Below, piece after piece: positions 34,435-42,731 of a DNA stretch of 64,000 bases. Location of the stretch: the NCBI GenBank assembly GCA_017391675.1, contig JAFOXR010000076.1:1-64000 (forward strand), written 5' to 3'. Under the pieces are notes generated by a model that worked only from the letters and a program-made list of their open reading frames with translations, searched no databases and was not told where the DNA came from. This stretch comes from Muribaculaceae bacterium (GTDB lineage Bacteria > Bacteroidota > Bacteroidia > Bacteroidales > Muribaculaceae). The position numbers and the translations under genes are program-made. The stretch's first letter is position 1, and each line of letters opens with the position of its first letter.

Positions 34435-35355
34435 CTACAATCGGCAAACCCATGCATCACTATCGGAATACTCGCTATTCTTCAGATTATTCATTTCTTC
34501 ATAAGAACCACGAGCGATAAACACACGGTATTTTGACTTGGATTTCACAACATCATAACAGCGTAGCCCGCTTTCCTTAACAAATTTCTCAACTTGCTTT
34601 TCACTAACCAGAGAAGCTACAACCAAAGCATATTTCCCGGCGTTCAATTCAGCAACCACCTCAGCTTCTGGCTTCTCATCAGCTTCTTTTTGCATAGCAG
34701 GCATAGCAATGAACAGTTCTCCCATCTGAGATACTTCACTCGCATTCTTTATAGAGAAAGCATTGAAGTCGGCAAAATTCTGTTCAGAATCAGCACGATC
34801 AACCATCGGCGTAGACAGCACTAAAGCCATTCCTATCAACAATATCACCGAAGCTGCTGCTTGAACAAACCTACGAGCAATCCTAATCACATTATCCTTT
34901 CGGTTTGTTTGTTTCTGTTCAGGTTCAATAGCCATTTCCGAAAGCGGTTTCATTTCGATAGGCAACAATCCAAAGAAATTGTCATTCGCCTTCTTTGACA
35001 TGAACGGAAAGAATTCCAATGCCCCCTCTTCAGAACTGCTGAAATACCCAAGTCGGCCCACAGGCACTTCACCTTCATACTTCAACTGACCATACAAAGC
35101 CCTCACATAGTCATTCACCTCGCATCTAGCTCGTTCAAAACCCACACTTTCACGACGAACGATAGAATTAATAAGCAATCCGTCGTTATAGTCTACCGAG
35201 CCATTGAATGCGATGTTTCGTTTTATCGAGCAAATGGCATTTGTCTTTCTGTTCCTTTCAACCGAATACTGCGATATAAACGCACCAAGACCAGGCACAA
35301 TCACGCAATCGTGCTCAGTCATCAGGTATTCTATATGGTCAAGAACCGAAATCAT
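34435..35355 (-). CDS. HU-CCDC81-domain and SPOR-like membrane protein
   Basis: 306 residues. The N-terminal half (residues 1-130, with LTEHDCVIVPGLGAFISQY-type start and NAICSIKRNIAFNGSVDYND) is the HU-CCDC81 module, an HU-like fold widespread in Bacteroidetes. A transmembrane segment follows (about 165-185, AAASVILLIGMALVLS). The C-terminus (about 238-306, YALVVASLVSEKQVEKFV and YRVFIARGSYEEM) resembles a SPOR domain, which binds denuded peptidoglycan at division sites. The layout suggests a link between the nucleoid side and the septal wall; direct evidence is lacking. Confidence 0.82.
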   Translation of the reverse strand: MISVLDHIEYLMTEHDCVIVPGLGAFISQYSVERNRKTNAICSIKRNIAFNGSVDYNDGLLINSIVRRESVGFERARCEVNDYVRALYGQLKYEGEVPVGRLGYFSSSEEGALEFFPFMSKKANDNFFGLLPIEMKPLSEMAIEPEQKQTNRKDNVIRIARRFVQAAASVILLIGMALVLSTPMVDRADSEQNFADFNAFSIKNASEVSQMGELFIAMPAMQKEADEKPEAEVVAELNAGKYALVVASLVSEKQVEKFVKESGLRCYDVVKSKSKYRVFIARGSYEEMNNLKNSEYSDSDAWVCRL

Positions 35356-35399
35356 ACAACAAATTTACAATTATTTTATTTATTCTACAAATGCTTGTA

Positions 35400-36221
35400 T
35401 CATTTTTCGCTATTCAAAATTTGTTCAGCCAATTCCCTGCTTATTCCACATTGCTCTGCAAGCCGTATATCACGCTCCACATCTTCGGCATTATAGCGCA
35501 ACTTATTCAGCTTAGCTCTAAGCACATACAAGTATCCGTCATCTGGCGAAAGCTCTATTGCCTTTCTTATATCATCGCCAGCATCATTAAGCTTCTTCAT
35601 GGCAAGATAGCATTCAGCCCTTTTAGACAGCAGCAGTGACGAAGGCCGTTGCTTCAATATTTCAGTAAAATACTTCACAGCCTCTATATAATTATGCCTT
35701 TTCATGAACCACAAGCCCAAGCCTTCACGCCCCAGGCCCGAAGCCGGATTATAAAACAGGATATGATCAAAATCCTTTTTAGCTGCATTCATATCATCTA
35801 TCCGCAATGACAATATGCCATGATAATATCTTGACTCCTCGTCGGTTTCATCTATCAGCAGCACTCGTTCATAATCTTCTAGAGCATCATTCACGCTATC
35901 CATATCAAGATACAACGATGCACGGTTCTTTATCAGAGTCACCGCATTTGGCGTCATATTTATTGCATAAGTATAATTCTTTACAGCCTCAGCAAGTTTT
36001 CCCTGATAACGCTGAACGGTAGCCAAATTGGACAAAATCAACGAATTATTGTTGTCATCGGGATATGAAACTAGCACGGTACGCAAAAAATGCTCAGCCT
36101 TTTCCCAATTCTTTTCCTTTATACAGCATTCTGCCGAATCAATAAGTTCATAATACCCCTGTCTTGCAACCAAAGGCAACGCGCTTACGCATATTATTAA
36201 TAAAAGAAGCAATCTTTTCAT
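35400..36221 (-). CDS. Tetratricopeptide-repeat protein, secreted
   Basis: 273 residues after moving the start to 36221 (MKRLLLLLIICVSALPLVARQ, a signal peptide). At least six TPR units can be traced, e.g. EKAEHFLRTVLVSYPDDNN, LAEAVKNYTYAINMTPN and IEAVKYFTEILKQRPS. TPRs mediate protein contacts; no partner is known. A TAnnTTTG element at 36242-36249 on this strand rules out the longer frame from 36254. It may be co-transcribed with the HU/SPOR gene downstream (44-base gap). Confidence 0.82.
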   Translation of the reverse strand: MKRLLLLLIICVSALPLVARQGYYELIDSAECCIKEKNWEKAEHFLRTVLVSYPDDNNNSLILSNLATVQRYQGKLAEAVKNYTYAINMTPNAVTLIKNRASLYLDMDSVNDALEDYERVLLIDETDEESRYYHGILSLRIDDMNAAKKDFDHILFYNPASGLGREGLGLWFMKRHNYIEAVKYFTEILKQRPSSLLLSKRAECYLAMKKLNDAGDDIRKAIELSPDDGYLYVLRAKLNKLRYNAEDVERDIRLAEQCGISRELAEQILNSEK

Positions 36222-36241
36222 CTTACATATATTTTCATTTA

Positions 36242-36249
36242 CAAAAATA
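36242..36249 (-). promoter_or_regulatory. Minus-7 element ahead of the TPR gene
   Basis: Reads TATTTTTG on the minus strand, 20 bases before the chosen start. Confidence 0.5.
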
Positions 36250-36354
36250 ATCATTTCTCAACATGTAATGCCGATTCATGTAATACATTTAAGATAAATT
36301 ACACCCTTTCCAAAAAAATAGCAGATATCAAACGGAATATTATTTATTTTTCAC

Positions 36355-36362
36355 TATATTTG
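36355..36362 (+). promoter_or_regulatory. Minus-7 element ahead of the transglutaminase gene
   Basis: TATATTTG; transcription would begin near 36369, so the ATG at 36364 cannot be the start. Confidence 0.5.
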
Positions 36363-36384
36363 TATGATACAAAATTATCACATT

Positions 36385-37806
36385 ATGAATATTAAAGGCT
36401 ATAAATCTATATTATCATTAGCAGCATGCACTCTGCTTGGGACAAGCGTGTATGCTCAATCGTGGAAACAAGAGGCTGTTAACTGCTTGAACAATGGCGA
36501 GTTTGCCAAAGTGGAGCAAATAATAGGCAGTCTTAAAAAGAAAGAGAAGAAACAGCATGCTTTTCTTGTTGACTCGCTTCAGGCAATGATGAGCAGAATC
36601 AGGAATGATTTCAGACTCACTCCCGAGGAAGGCAAAAAACTGCTCCTAGAAAAAGTTCCAAACGCAACCGATGAGCAAATCAAAACATGGAAAGAGAAAA
36701 AATATCTCGAAACCAGAATAATTGACGGCAAAGAATGGTGGTTCAGAAAAACCATTCGCAATTTCGGTCTGCTCAACAAAGAACTTTTTGCCAGCAGCAT
36801 TATTTTTGACAAGAGAAAAGATTATAACGAGTATCATGAAAGTTGCGAGTATCTTCTATCTCAAAAAGCCGACGAGAACAATGTGAGAGACTGGAAAAAA
36901 GTTGAAGCCACATTTGTCCTCGAAGTTCCAGCCAACGAAATTCCTAACGGAAAAGTCATCAGAGCCTGGATTCCTTTCCCCTACGACAATGGAAGACAGC
37001 GCAATTTCCAAATCATTTCCTCATCTTCTGCCCCTACCCATTCGGTCAACAGCCTGCATCACACAGTATATATGGAGCAAAAGGCCGAAAAGAACAAGCC
37101 CACAAGATTTGAAATGAAATTCAGCTACGAGGTGGGCGCACAGATTTTCCATAAAGGTGACATCTTGCGCAATCTCAAGCCTTATAACACACAAAGCGAA
37201 GAGTACAAGAAATACACTTCACAAGAATTGCCACACATGCTTGTAAACGACAGAATGAAGAAACTGGCGCTATCAATTGTTGGCAGCGAAACCAATCCTG
37301 TTATTCAGGCATCTAAAATATACGACTGGATTTCGGCAAATTACCCTTGGGCCGGTGCTCTCGACTACAGCACAATTCCTTGCATGCCAGAATATGTGCT
37401 TGCTATTGACCACGGAGACTGCGGACAAGTGTCACTGCTATACATCTCACTGCTTCGCAGCCTGGGAATACCTGCCCGTTGGGAAAGCGGTTGGGAATTC
37501 AAAGCCGACTGGACAGGATACCATGACTGGGCCGAAATATACTTTGAAGGAACTGGTTGGGTTCCTGCCGATGTATCACATGGACGAACCACCCACAACG
37601 AGCCGTTCCAGGATTTCTACAAGACAAGCATCGACGGATACCGCTTTGCAACTAACGAAGGTATAGGCGGAGAATTGTCACCTAAGAAAAAATTCATTCG
37701 TTGCGAGACCGTAGATTTCCAAGCTGGCGAAGTCGAATGGGGAAAAGGCAATTTATCAAATTGGAAATCAAGTTTAAAAATAAACAAAATAACACCTATA
37801 AAATAA
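36385..37806 (+). CDS. Secreted transglutaminase-like cysteine protease
   Basis: 473 residues with a signal peptide (SLAACTLLGTSVYAQS, cleavage near 25). The C-terminal transglutaminase-like domain has its full triad: Cys346 in HGDCGQVSLL, His380 in YHDWAEIYF and Asp396 in PADVSHG. Bacterial relatives act on peptides or peptidoglycan stems. It opens a three-gene run with an NlpC/P60 enzyme (10-base gap) and a dipeptide epimerase, which supports a role in breaking down murein peptides outside the cytoplasm. The substrate is inferred from context. Confidence 0.85.
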   Translation: MNIKGYKSILSLAACTLLGTSVYAQSWKQEAVNCLNNGEFAKVEQIIGSLKKKEKKQHAFLVDSLQAMMSRIRNDFRLTPEEGKKLLLEKVPNATDEQIKTWKEKKYLETRIIDGKEWWFRKTIRNFGLLNKELFASSIIFDKRKDYNEYHESCEYLLSQKADENNVRDWKKVEATFVLEVPANEIPNGKVIRAWIPFPYDNGRQRNFQIISSSSAPTHSVNSLHHTVYMEQKAEKNKPTRFEMKFSYEVGAQIFHKGDILRNLKPYNTQSEEYKKYTSQELPHMLVNDRMKKLALSIVGSETNPVIQASKIYDWISANYPWAGALDYSTIPCMPEYVLAIDHGDCGQVSLLYISLLRSLGIPARWESGWEFKADWTGYHDWAEIYFEGTGWVPADVSHGRTTHNEPFQDFYKTSIDGYRFATNEGIGGELSPKKKFIRCETVDFQAGEVEWGKGNLSNWKSSLKINKITPIK

Positions 37807-37816
37807 CATTCTCATT

Positions 37817-38962
37817 ATGAACAGAACAATCAGACTTATTTCGTCATCGTTATTCCTTTCTGCCGGAATATTCTCAGCGTTTGCCCAGGCAAATGCCACA
37901 GACATACTTTCCGAAATCAAGAAAGAATTTGCACCCGATTCTAGAACTGCCATTTTTGAAGTCAACGCTACCGAAAATAATGGCAAGTGGACTATAAAAG
38001 GAAAAGTCGACAACAATATACTTAAGCACAACCTTCTGGCAGGACTTGATGCCGCTAAGGTAAACTATATCGATAGTGTATCGGTACTTGAATACACTCA
38101 GGAGAAGCCTTGGGCTATCGTGAAATTGTCTATCGCATCATTACGCACTGCAGGCAAGCACGCAGCAGAAATGGCTACACAGGCTATCATGGGAACACCT
38201 GTCAAAATCCTTGAATACTCTGGCGAATGGGTAAGAGTTCAAACTCCCGACCAGTACATCTCTTATGTGCCAGGCAACTCCCTGCACAAAGTCACTCAAA
38301 CCGAATTTGACTCATGGCGTAAAGCTAAAAGATATATTGTTACCGTATACCAAACCCAACTTATCGAATCTCCCGAAAATGAATTGACCGTAAGCGATCT
38401 TGTATTGGGCAACATTCTTGAATACAAGGGCGAAAGCGGCGATTATATCAAACTTTCTACCCCAGACGGCCGCGAAGGATTTGTAAAAAAATCGGAAGTT
38501 AAGGAATTCTCTTCTTGGGCCGATCAGGAATTCAATGCCGAACTTATAAAGAAAGTTGCATTCCGAATGATGGGATCAGGATATTTATGGGGCGGAACAT
38601 CTACTAAGGTAACCGACTGCTCTGGACTGGCAAAAGTTTCTTATTTCGCCAACGGAATTATCCTGCAGAGAGACGCTTCCCAACAAGCCCTCACTGGAGA
38701 AATCATCGCTGCCGAAGACTGGAAAAAAGCACAGCTTGGCGACCTGGTATTCTTCGGAAGCAAGAGCGGTAAAGTAACCCATGTAGGTATCTACTTGCAA
38801 GATGGCGAATACATTCACTGCTCAGGCAGAGTTAAGCTCAACAGCGTAGACCCTGAAGCCGAAAGCTATCTCACCACACCATTCCTGTCAATAAGCCGCA
38901 TCAACGGAATGATTGGCACTAAAGGTATTACTACTGTAAAAGACCACATTTGGTATTTCTAA
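37817..38962 (+). CDS. NlpC/P60 endopeptidase with SH3 domains
   Basis: 381 residues with a signal peptide (cleavage near AFAQA, about 24). The N-terminal half holds SH3-like domains (VKILEYSGEWVRVQTPDQYI around 135). The catalytic domain has Cys268 in TDCSGL, His322 in VTHVGIY and His334 in YIHCSG. Relatives cleave between D-gamma-glutamate and the diamino acid of murein stem peptides, releasing L-Ala-D-Glu. The following gene is an epimerase for such dipeptides, which agrees well with this specificity. Confidence 0.9.
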   Translation: MNRTIRLISSSLFLSAGIFSAFAQANATDILSEIKKEFAPDSRTAIFEVNATENNGKWTIKGKVDNNILKHNLLAGLDAAKVNYIDSVSVLEYTQEKPWAIVKLSIASLRTAGKHAAEMATQAIMGTPVKILEYSGEWVRVQTPDQYISYVPGNSLHKVTQTEFDSWRKAKRYIVTVYQTQLIESPENELTVSDLVLGNILEYKGESGDYIKLSTPDGREGFVKKSEVKEFSSWADQEFNAELIKKVAFRMMGSGYLWGGTSTKVTDCSGLAKVSYFANGIILQRDASQQALTGEIIAAEDWKKAQLGDLVFFGSKSGKVTHVGIYLQDGEYIHCSGRVKLNSVDPEAESYLTTPFLSISRINGMIGTKGITTVKDHIWYF

Positions 38963-38998
38963 AATCAACTGGACAATAACCTAAAAACATCTTTATAT

Positions 38999-40138
38999 AT
39001 GGACAGAAGAAAATTCATACTTGGTTCAAGCGCAGGATTGCTTGCAACATCTTCATTAATGTCATTATCTGCATTCGGTTGCAGTACCAAGAAAACAGTA
39101 AAAAGCGGACACCTTGTTCTAAGATTCAAGCCATACGAGCTTAAGCTTAAACATGCCTTCAACTTGGCAAAATCAAGCCGCACTACAACTCCCGATGTTC
39201 AGGTAGAGTTGGAATACGACGGCATCGTTGGCTACGGCGAAGCTTCTATGCCTCCATATTTGGGAGAAAGCGTAGAAAGCGTAACAAAATTCTTGAGCTC
39301 ACTTGACCTCACTCAATTCACCGATCCATTCCGCATGGAAGAAATCCTAGCATATGTCGATTCTGTTGCGCCAAACAACCGCGCAGCAAAAGCATCTATC
39401 GACATTGCATTGCACGACTTGCTTGGCAAGATAATGGGACAGCCATGGTACAAGATCTGGGGACTTTCTACAGAAAAGATCCACCCTACTTCATTCACCA
39501 TCAGCAACGACACTCCAGAAGTAGTTCAACAGAAAATCAAAGAATCTGAGCAATATAAAGTCCTAAAAGTAAAAATGGGCGTTCCTGGCGATAAGGAACT
39601 AGTGGAAACTATCCGCAAAGCAACCGATCGTCCATTATGCGTAGACGCCAACCAAGGCTGGAATTCAAAGGAATATGCACTCGAAATGTGTCACTGGCTA
39701 AAAGAAAAAGGCTGTATTTTCGTAGAACAGCCTCTTCCTAAAGAAATGCTTGACGAGACAGCATGGCTAAGAGAACAAAGCCCGCTTCCTATCATTGCCG
39801 ACGAAGCATTCCAAAGACTGCCTGATGTCGTGAGATTCAAAGATGTTTACGACGGTATCAACATCAAGCTAATGAAGAGTACTGGTCTTCACGAAGCATA
39901 CAAGATGGCTGTTCTTGCCAAATCTCTTGGAATGTATGTTATGCTAGGCTGTATGACCGAAACTTCTTGCGGTATTGCTGCAGCAGCACAATTGTCACCA
40001 ATGGTTGACTGGACCGACCTTGACGGAAATGTACTCATCGGCAACGACCGCTTCGAAGGTCTGATATTTGAAGATGGTAAAGTTATCCCAGCCGACAAGC
40101 CAGGTCTTGGTGTATCTATCATCAAAGGACTAGAATAA
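38999..40138 (+). CDS. Dipeptide epimerase, enolase superfamily (L-Ala-D/L-Glu epimerase type)
   Basis: 379 residues. Epimerises the second residue of dipeptides such as L-Ala-D-Glu so that ordinary peptidases can use them. The muconate-lactonizing subgroup residues are all present: KxK (K190, K192 in VLKVKMG), metal ligands D216, E243 and D268, and the second base K290 in INIKLMKST. The N-terminus (DRRKFILGSSAGLLATSS, then AFGCS) combines a twin-arginine-like signal with a lipobox, so the enzyme is probably exported, which is unusual because the E. coli enzyme is cytoplasmic. It completes a murein-peptide operon and is followed by a strong terminator. Confidence 0.88.
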   Translation: MDRRKFILGSSAGLLATSSLMSLSAFGCSTKKTVKSGHLVLRFKPYELKLKHAFNLAKSSRTTTPDVQVELEYDGIVGYGEASMPPYLGESVESVTKFLSSLDLTQFTDPFRMEEILAYVDSVAPNNRAAKASIDIALHDLLGKIMGQPWYKIWGLSTEKIHPTSFTISNDTPEVVQQKIKESEQYKVLKVKMGVPGDKELVETIRKATDRPLCVDANQGWNSKEYALEMCHWLKEKGCIFVEQPLPKEMLDETAWLREQSPLPIIADEAFQRLPDVVRFKDVYDGINIKLMKSTGLHEAYKMAVLAKSLGMYVMLGCMTETSCGIAAAAQLSPMVDWTDLDGNVLIGNDRFEGLIFEDGKVIPADKPGLGVSIIKGLE

Positions 40139-40168
40139 CAATAAGGTTATTTTTATATACTAACGAAC

Positions 40169-40202
40169 AAGGAGGGTGCGTAAAAAAATACGCACCCTCC
40201 TT
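40169..40202 (+). terminator. Terminator of the murein-peptide operon
   Basis: A perfect 14-base stem (AAGGAGGGTGCGTA) with a loop of six A. Confidence 0.92.
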
Positions 40203-40327
40203 CGATATTATATTATGCGGTCACTTCACATCTATTTCTAGACGAAGATGAATTGACCACAGAAACTCACATGTTTTCCTTCTTTCGTCTTGTCTTCGGT
40301 ATGCCAAAGAACGCTGTAAGCGCATTA

Positions 40328-40382
40328 AACATCAAGCTAATGAAGAGTACTTATACTTTTATCCTAACGAACAAGGATGGTG
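40328..40382 (+). repeat. Remnant duplication of the epimerase 3' region
   Basis: Bases 40328-40351 are identical over 24 bases to 39860-39883, inside the epimerase gene (codons for NIKLMKST). Bases 40365-40382 match 40161-40178 at 17 of 18 positions, at the start of the terminator. The order is that of the original with the intervening 277 bases reduced to 13, so this looks like a tandem duplication that then suffered a deletion. Confidence 0.75.
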
Positions 40383-40479
40383 ACTAAAAAGTCTATACGA
40401 CTTTAGATGTAAATAAAGAGCCATAACATACGATATCTAAAAAAATCATGTTATTCGTTACTATTCCAACGATTTTTCA

Positions 40480-40487
40480 TAATTTTG
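40480..40487 (+). promoter_or_regulatory. Minus-7 element ahead of dnaG
   Basis: TAATTTTG, 25 bases before the dnaG start. Confidence 0.5.
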
Positions 40488-40512
40488 TAGATTAAAAGTC
40501 AAAGAAAACAGA

Positions 40513-42699
40513 ATGATAGACAAGGCTACAGTTGCAAAGATTCTAGATGCTGCCGATATTGTGGAAGTGGTGTCGGATTTTGTGAGTTTGCGCCGACGCG
40601 GTGCAAATTATATAGGTCTTTGCCCATTCCATAACGAGAAGACTCCATCTTTCAGCGTTTCCAAGGCTAAAGGCATTTGCCACTGCTTCAGTTGCGGCAA
40701 AGGCGGCAGTCCCGTTAATTTCGTTATGGAGCATGAACAGCTTTCCTATTATGAAGCGCTCAAATATCTTGCCAATAAATATCATATTGAGGTTGTAGAA
40801 AAAGAGATGACCGATGAGGAACGCGCCGCTCAAAGCGAGCGTGAAGGTATGCTCATCGTGAATGAATATGCCTGTTCGCACTTCGAGAACAATCTGTTCA
40901 CAACTCAAGACGGGCAAGATATAGGCATGTCCTATCTGAGCGAACGTGGCTTTAACGAAAACATCATCAAGAAATTCCGTCTAGGATATTCTCTAGACAG
41001 CAACAATGCCTTGTTCAAGGAAGCTGTTGCAAAAGGATACAACAAGCAATATCTCTTTGACACGGGGCTGTGCATTGACGACAAGCGCGGCGGCGGATAT
41101 GACCGGTTCAAGGGACGGGTTGTATTCCCTATCTTCAGCGTTGCCGGAAAAGTAATTGCATTCAGCGCACGCACATTAAAGAATGACCAGGCAAAATATG
41201 TAAATTCGCCCGAATCCACGATATACAAGAAAAGCAACGAGCTTTTCGGAATTTATCAGGCAAAGCAGGCAATCGTAAAGCAAAACAAATGCTTCCTTGT
41301 GGAAGGAAATGCCGATGTCGTATCAATGCACCAGGCCGGCATAGAGAATACGATTGCATCGCTTGGCACAGCCTTAACCGAGAATCAGGTGAGAATGATT
41401 CACAGGTTCACCGAGAATGTCACAGTGATATACGATGGCGACTCCGCCGGCATCAAGGCTGCTTTACGGGCAATCAACCTGCTTTTGCCCGAGGGTCTAA
41501 ACATACGCATACTGCTGCTGCCCGACGGTGAAGACCCCGACAGTTTCTCAAGAAATCACAGCTCAAGCGAATTCCTTGAATACATTGAGAATAATGAAAT
41601 GGATTTTATCCGTTTCATGAAAAGGACTCTTCTTGACAATGTGAAAGACGACCCTATCAAGCGTGCAGCTGTGATCGGAGATGTGGTGACTTCTATAGCA
41701 TTGATTCCTTTTGAGATTCAGCGGTCGGTATACGCTAAAGAATGCAGCGACCTGTTTAATATTGACGAAAAGGTGCTCAATCGCGAAATTGCGAAGAAAA
41801 TTGCACAAAACAGGCAAAAAGAGTTTGAAAAAAGACAAAAGCAGATTGAGAACGAGAATAACGAGCCTGCTACCGAAACTATCGATATAATCGAATCGGC
41901 TGGCATTTCGGAGAAAACAGCAACCCTGGCTGCAAAAGAGGAAAATACAGATTCGTCAAAAAACAAAATACTGTTTCCTTACGAACGGGACTTGATGAAA
42001 TATCTCGTGAAATACGGTATGATGGATTTCTGTTGCGATCCTAATTACGAAGGCGATGGCACTCCGCCTCAAATTTCCTTATTAGACTACATAACCAATG
42101 AGTTGAGTATCGACAATATGACTTTCTCTCATGAATCTTATAACAAGATATTTAATATATGTCTTTCCTATAATGATGAATATAAGCAGGAATACAAGTC
42201 GCTACTATACAAATTGAATGAGGAAGCGGAACAAGCCAGAGCCACAGGCATAAAGAAAATTCAGGAATCGCTGCAGAGCATTTATGACGCCGAACGCAAG
42301 GAGAAGGAGCTAAACGACAGCATTGAGATGCAGCGTTCAAAAGAGATTATGGATTTTCAGATGCATTTTCTTGAAAAGAAATTGAGTTCTCATGAAGATG
42401 ATGATGTGAGGCATGAGTCGTTGAAATTGGCAAGCGAGAAGCATTATCTTAGCAAGATTCACACTCGTTACGGTAACCTTAAAAGCGATGCAGAACAGCT
42501 GTTCACTCTAGTTCCAAAGGCTTTGCTAAACTGGAAAGACTGCATAATAAGATGCCAAATTGACGAGCTGAACCAAAGATTAAGCCAAGGAGGAGACAAC
42601 GAAGCTCTTCAGTTACTTGCCAGGATAAAAGACCTTCAGGAACTGCGCCGTAAGCTGGCCAAGCACTTAGGCGACCGCGTTGTTAACCCGAAAAAATAA
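40513..42699 (+). CDS. dnaG: DNA primase
   Basis: Synthesises RNA primers at the replication fork. The zinc-binding domain has C37, H40, C58 and C61 (CPFHNEKTPSF, CHCFSCGKGG). The TOPRIM core has LVEGNADVV (about 260) and YDGDSAG (about 310). The C-terminal helicase-binding region is long and charged (residues 430-728), giving 728 residues, longer than E. coli DnaG but usual for Bacteroidetes. It starts a run with an MFS gene 32 bases downstream. Confidence 0.96.
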   Translation: MIDKATVAKILDAADIVEVVSDFVSLRRRGANYIGLCPFHNEKTPSFSVSKAKGICHCFSCGKGGSPVNFVMEHEQLSYYEALKYLANKYHIEVVEKEMTDEERAAQSEREGMLIVNEYACSHFENNLFTTQDGQDIGMSYLSERGFNENIIKKFRLGYSLDSNNALFKEAVAKGYNKQYLFDTGLCIDDKRGGGYDRFKGRVVFPIFSVAGKVIAFSARTLKNDQAKYVNSPESTIYKKSNELFGIYQAKQAIVKQNKCFLVEGNADVVSMHQAGIENTIASLGTALTENQVRMIHRFTENVTVIYDGDSAGIKAALRAINLLLPEGLNIRILLLPDGEDPDSFSRNHSSSEFLEYIENNEMDFIRFMKRTLLDNVKDDPIKRAAVIGDVVTSIALIPFEIQRSVYAKECSDLFNIDEKVLNREIAKKIAQNRQKEFEKRQKQIENENNEPATETIDIIESAGISEKTATLAAKEENTDSSKNKILFPYERDLMKYLVKYGMMDFCCDPNYEGDGTPPQISLLDYITNELSIDNMTFSHESYNKIFNICLSYNDEYKQEYKSLLYKLNEEAEQARATGIKKIQESLQSIYDAERKEKELNDSIEMQRSKEIMDFQMHFLEKKLSSHEDDDVRHESLKLASEKHYLSKIHTRYGNLKSDAEQLFTLVPKALLNWKDCIIRCQIDELNQRLSQGGDNEALQLLARIKDLQELRRKLAKHLGDRVVNPKK

Positions 42700-42731
42700 T
42701 TGCAAGAAATAATAACAAAACATAACAGACA

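Larger units (their letters stand above)
40203..40512. other. 310-base intergenic region with a decayed duplicate
   Basis: Contains a 24-base exact copy of epimerase coding sequence and an 18-base copy of the terminator region (see repeat entry), then the dnaG promoter element at 40480-40487. The remainder has no recognisable gene. Confidence 0.65.
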
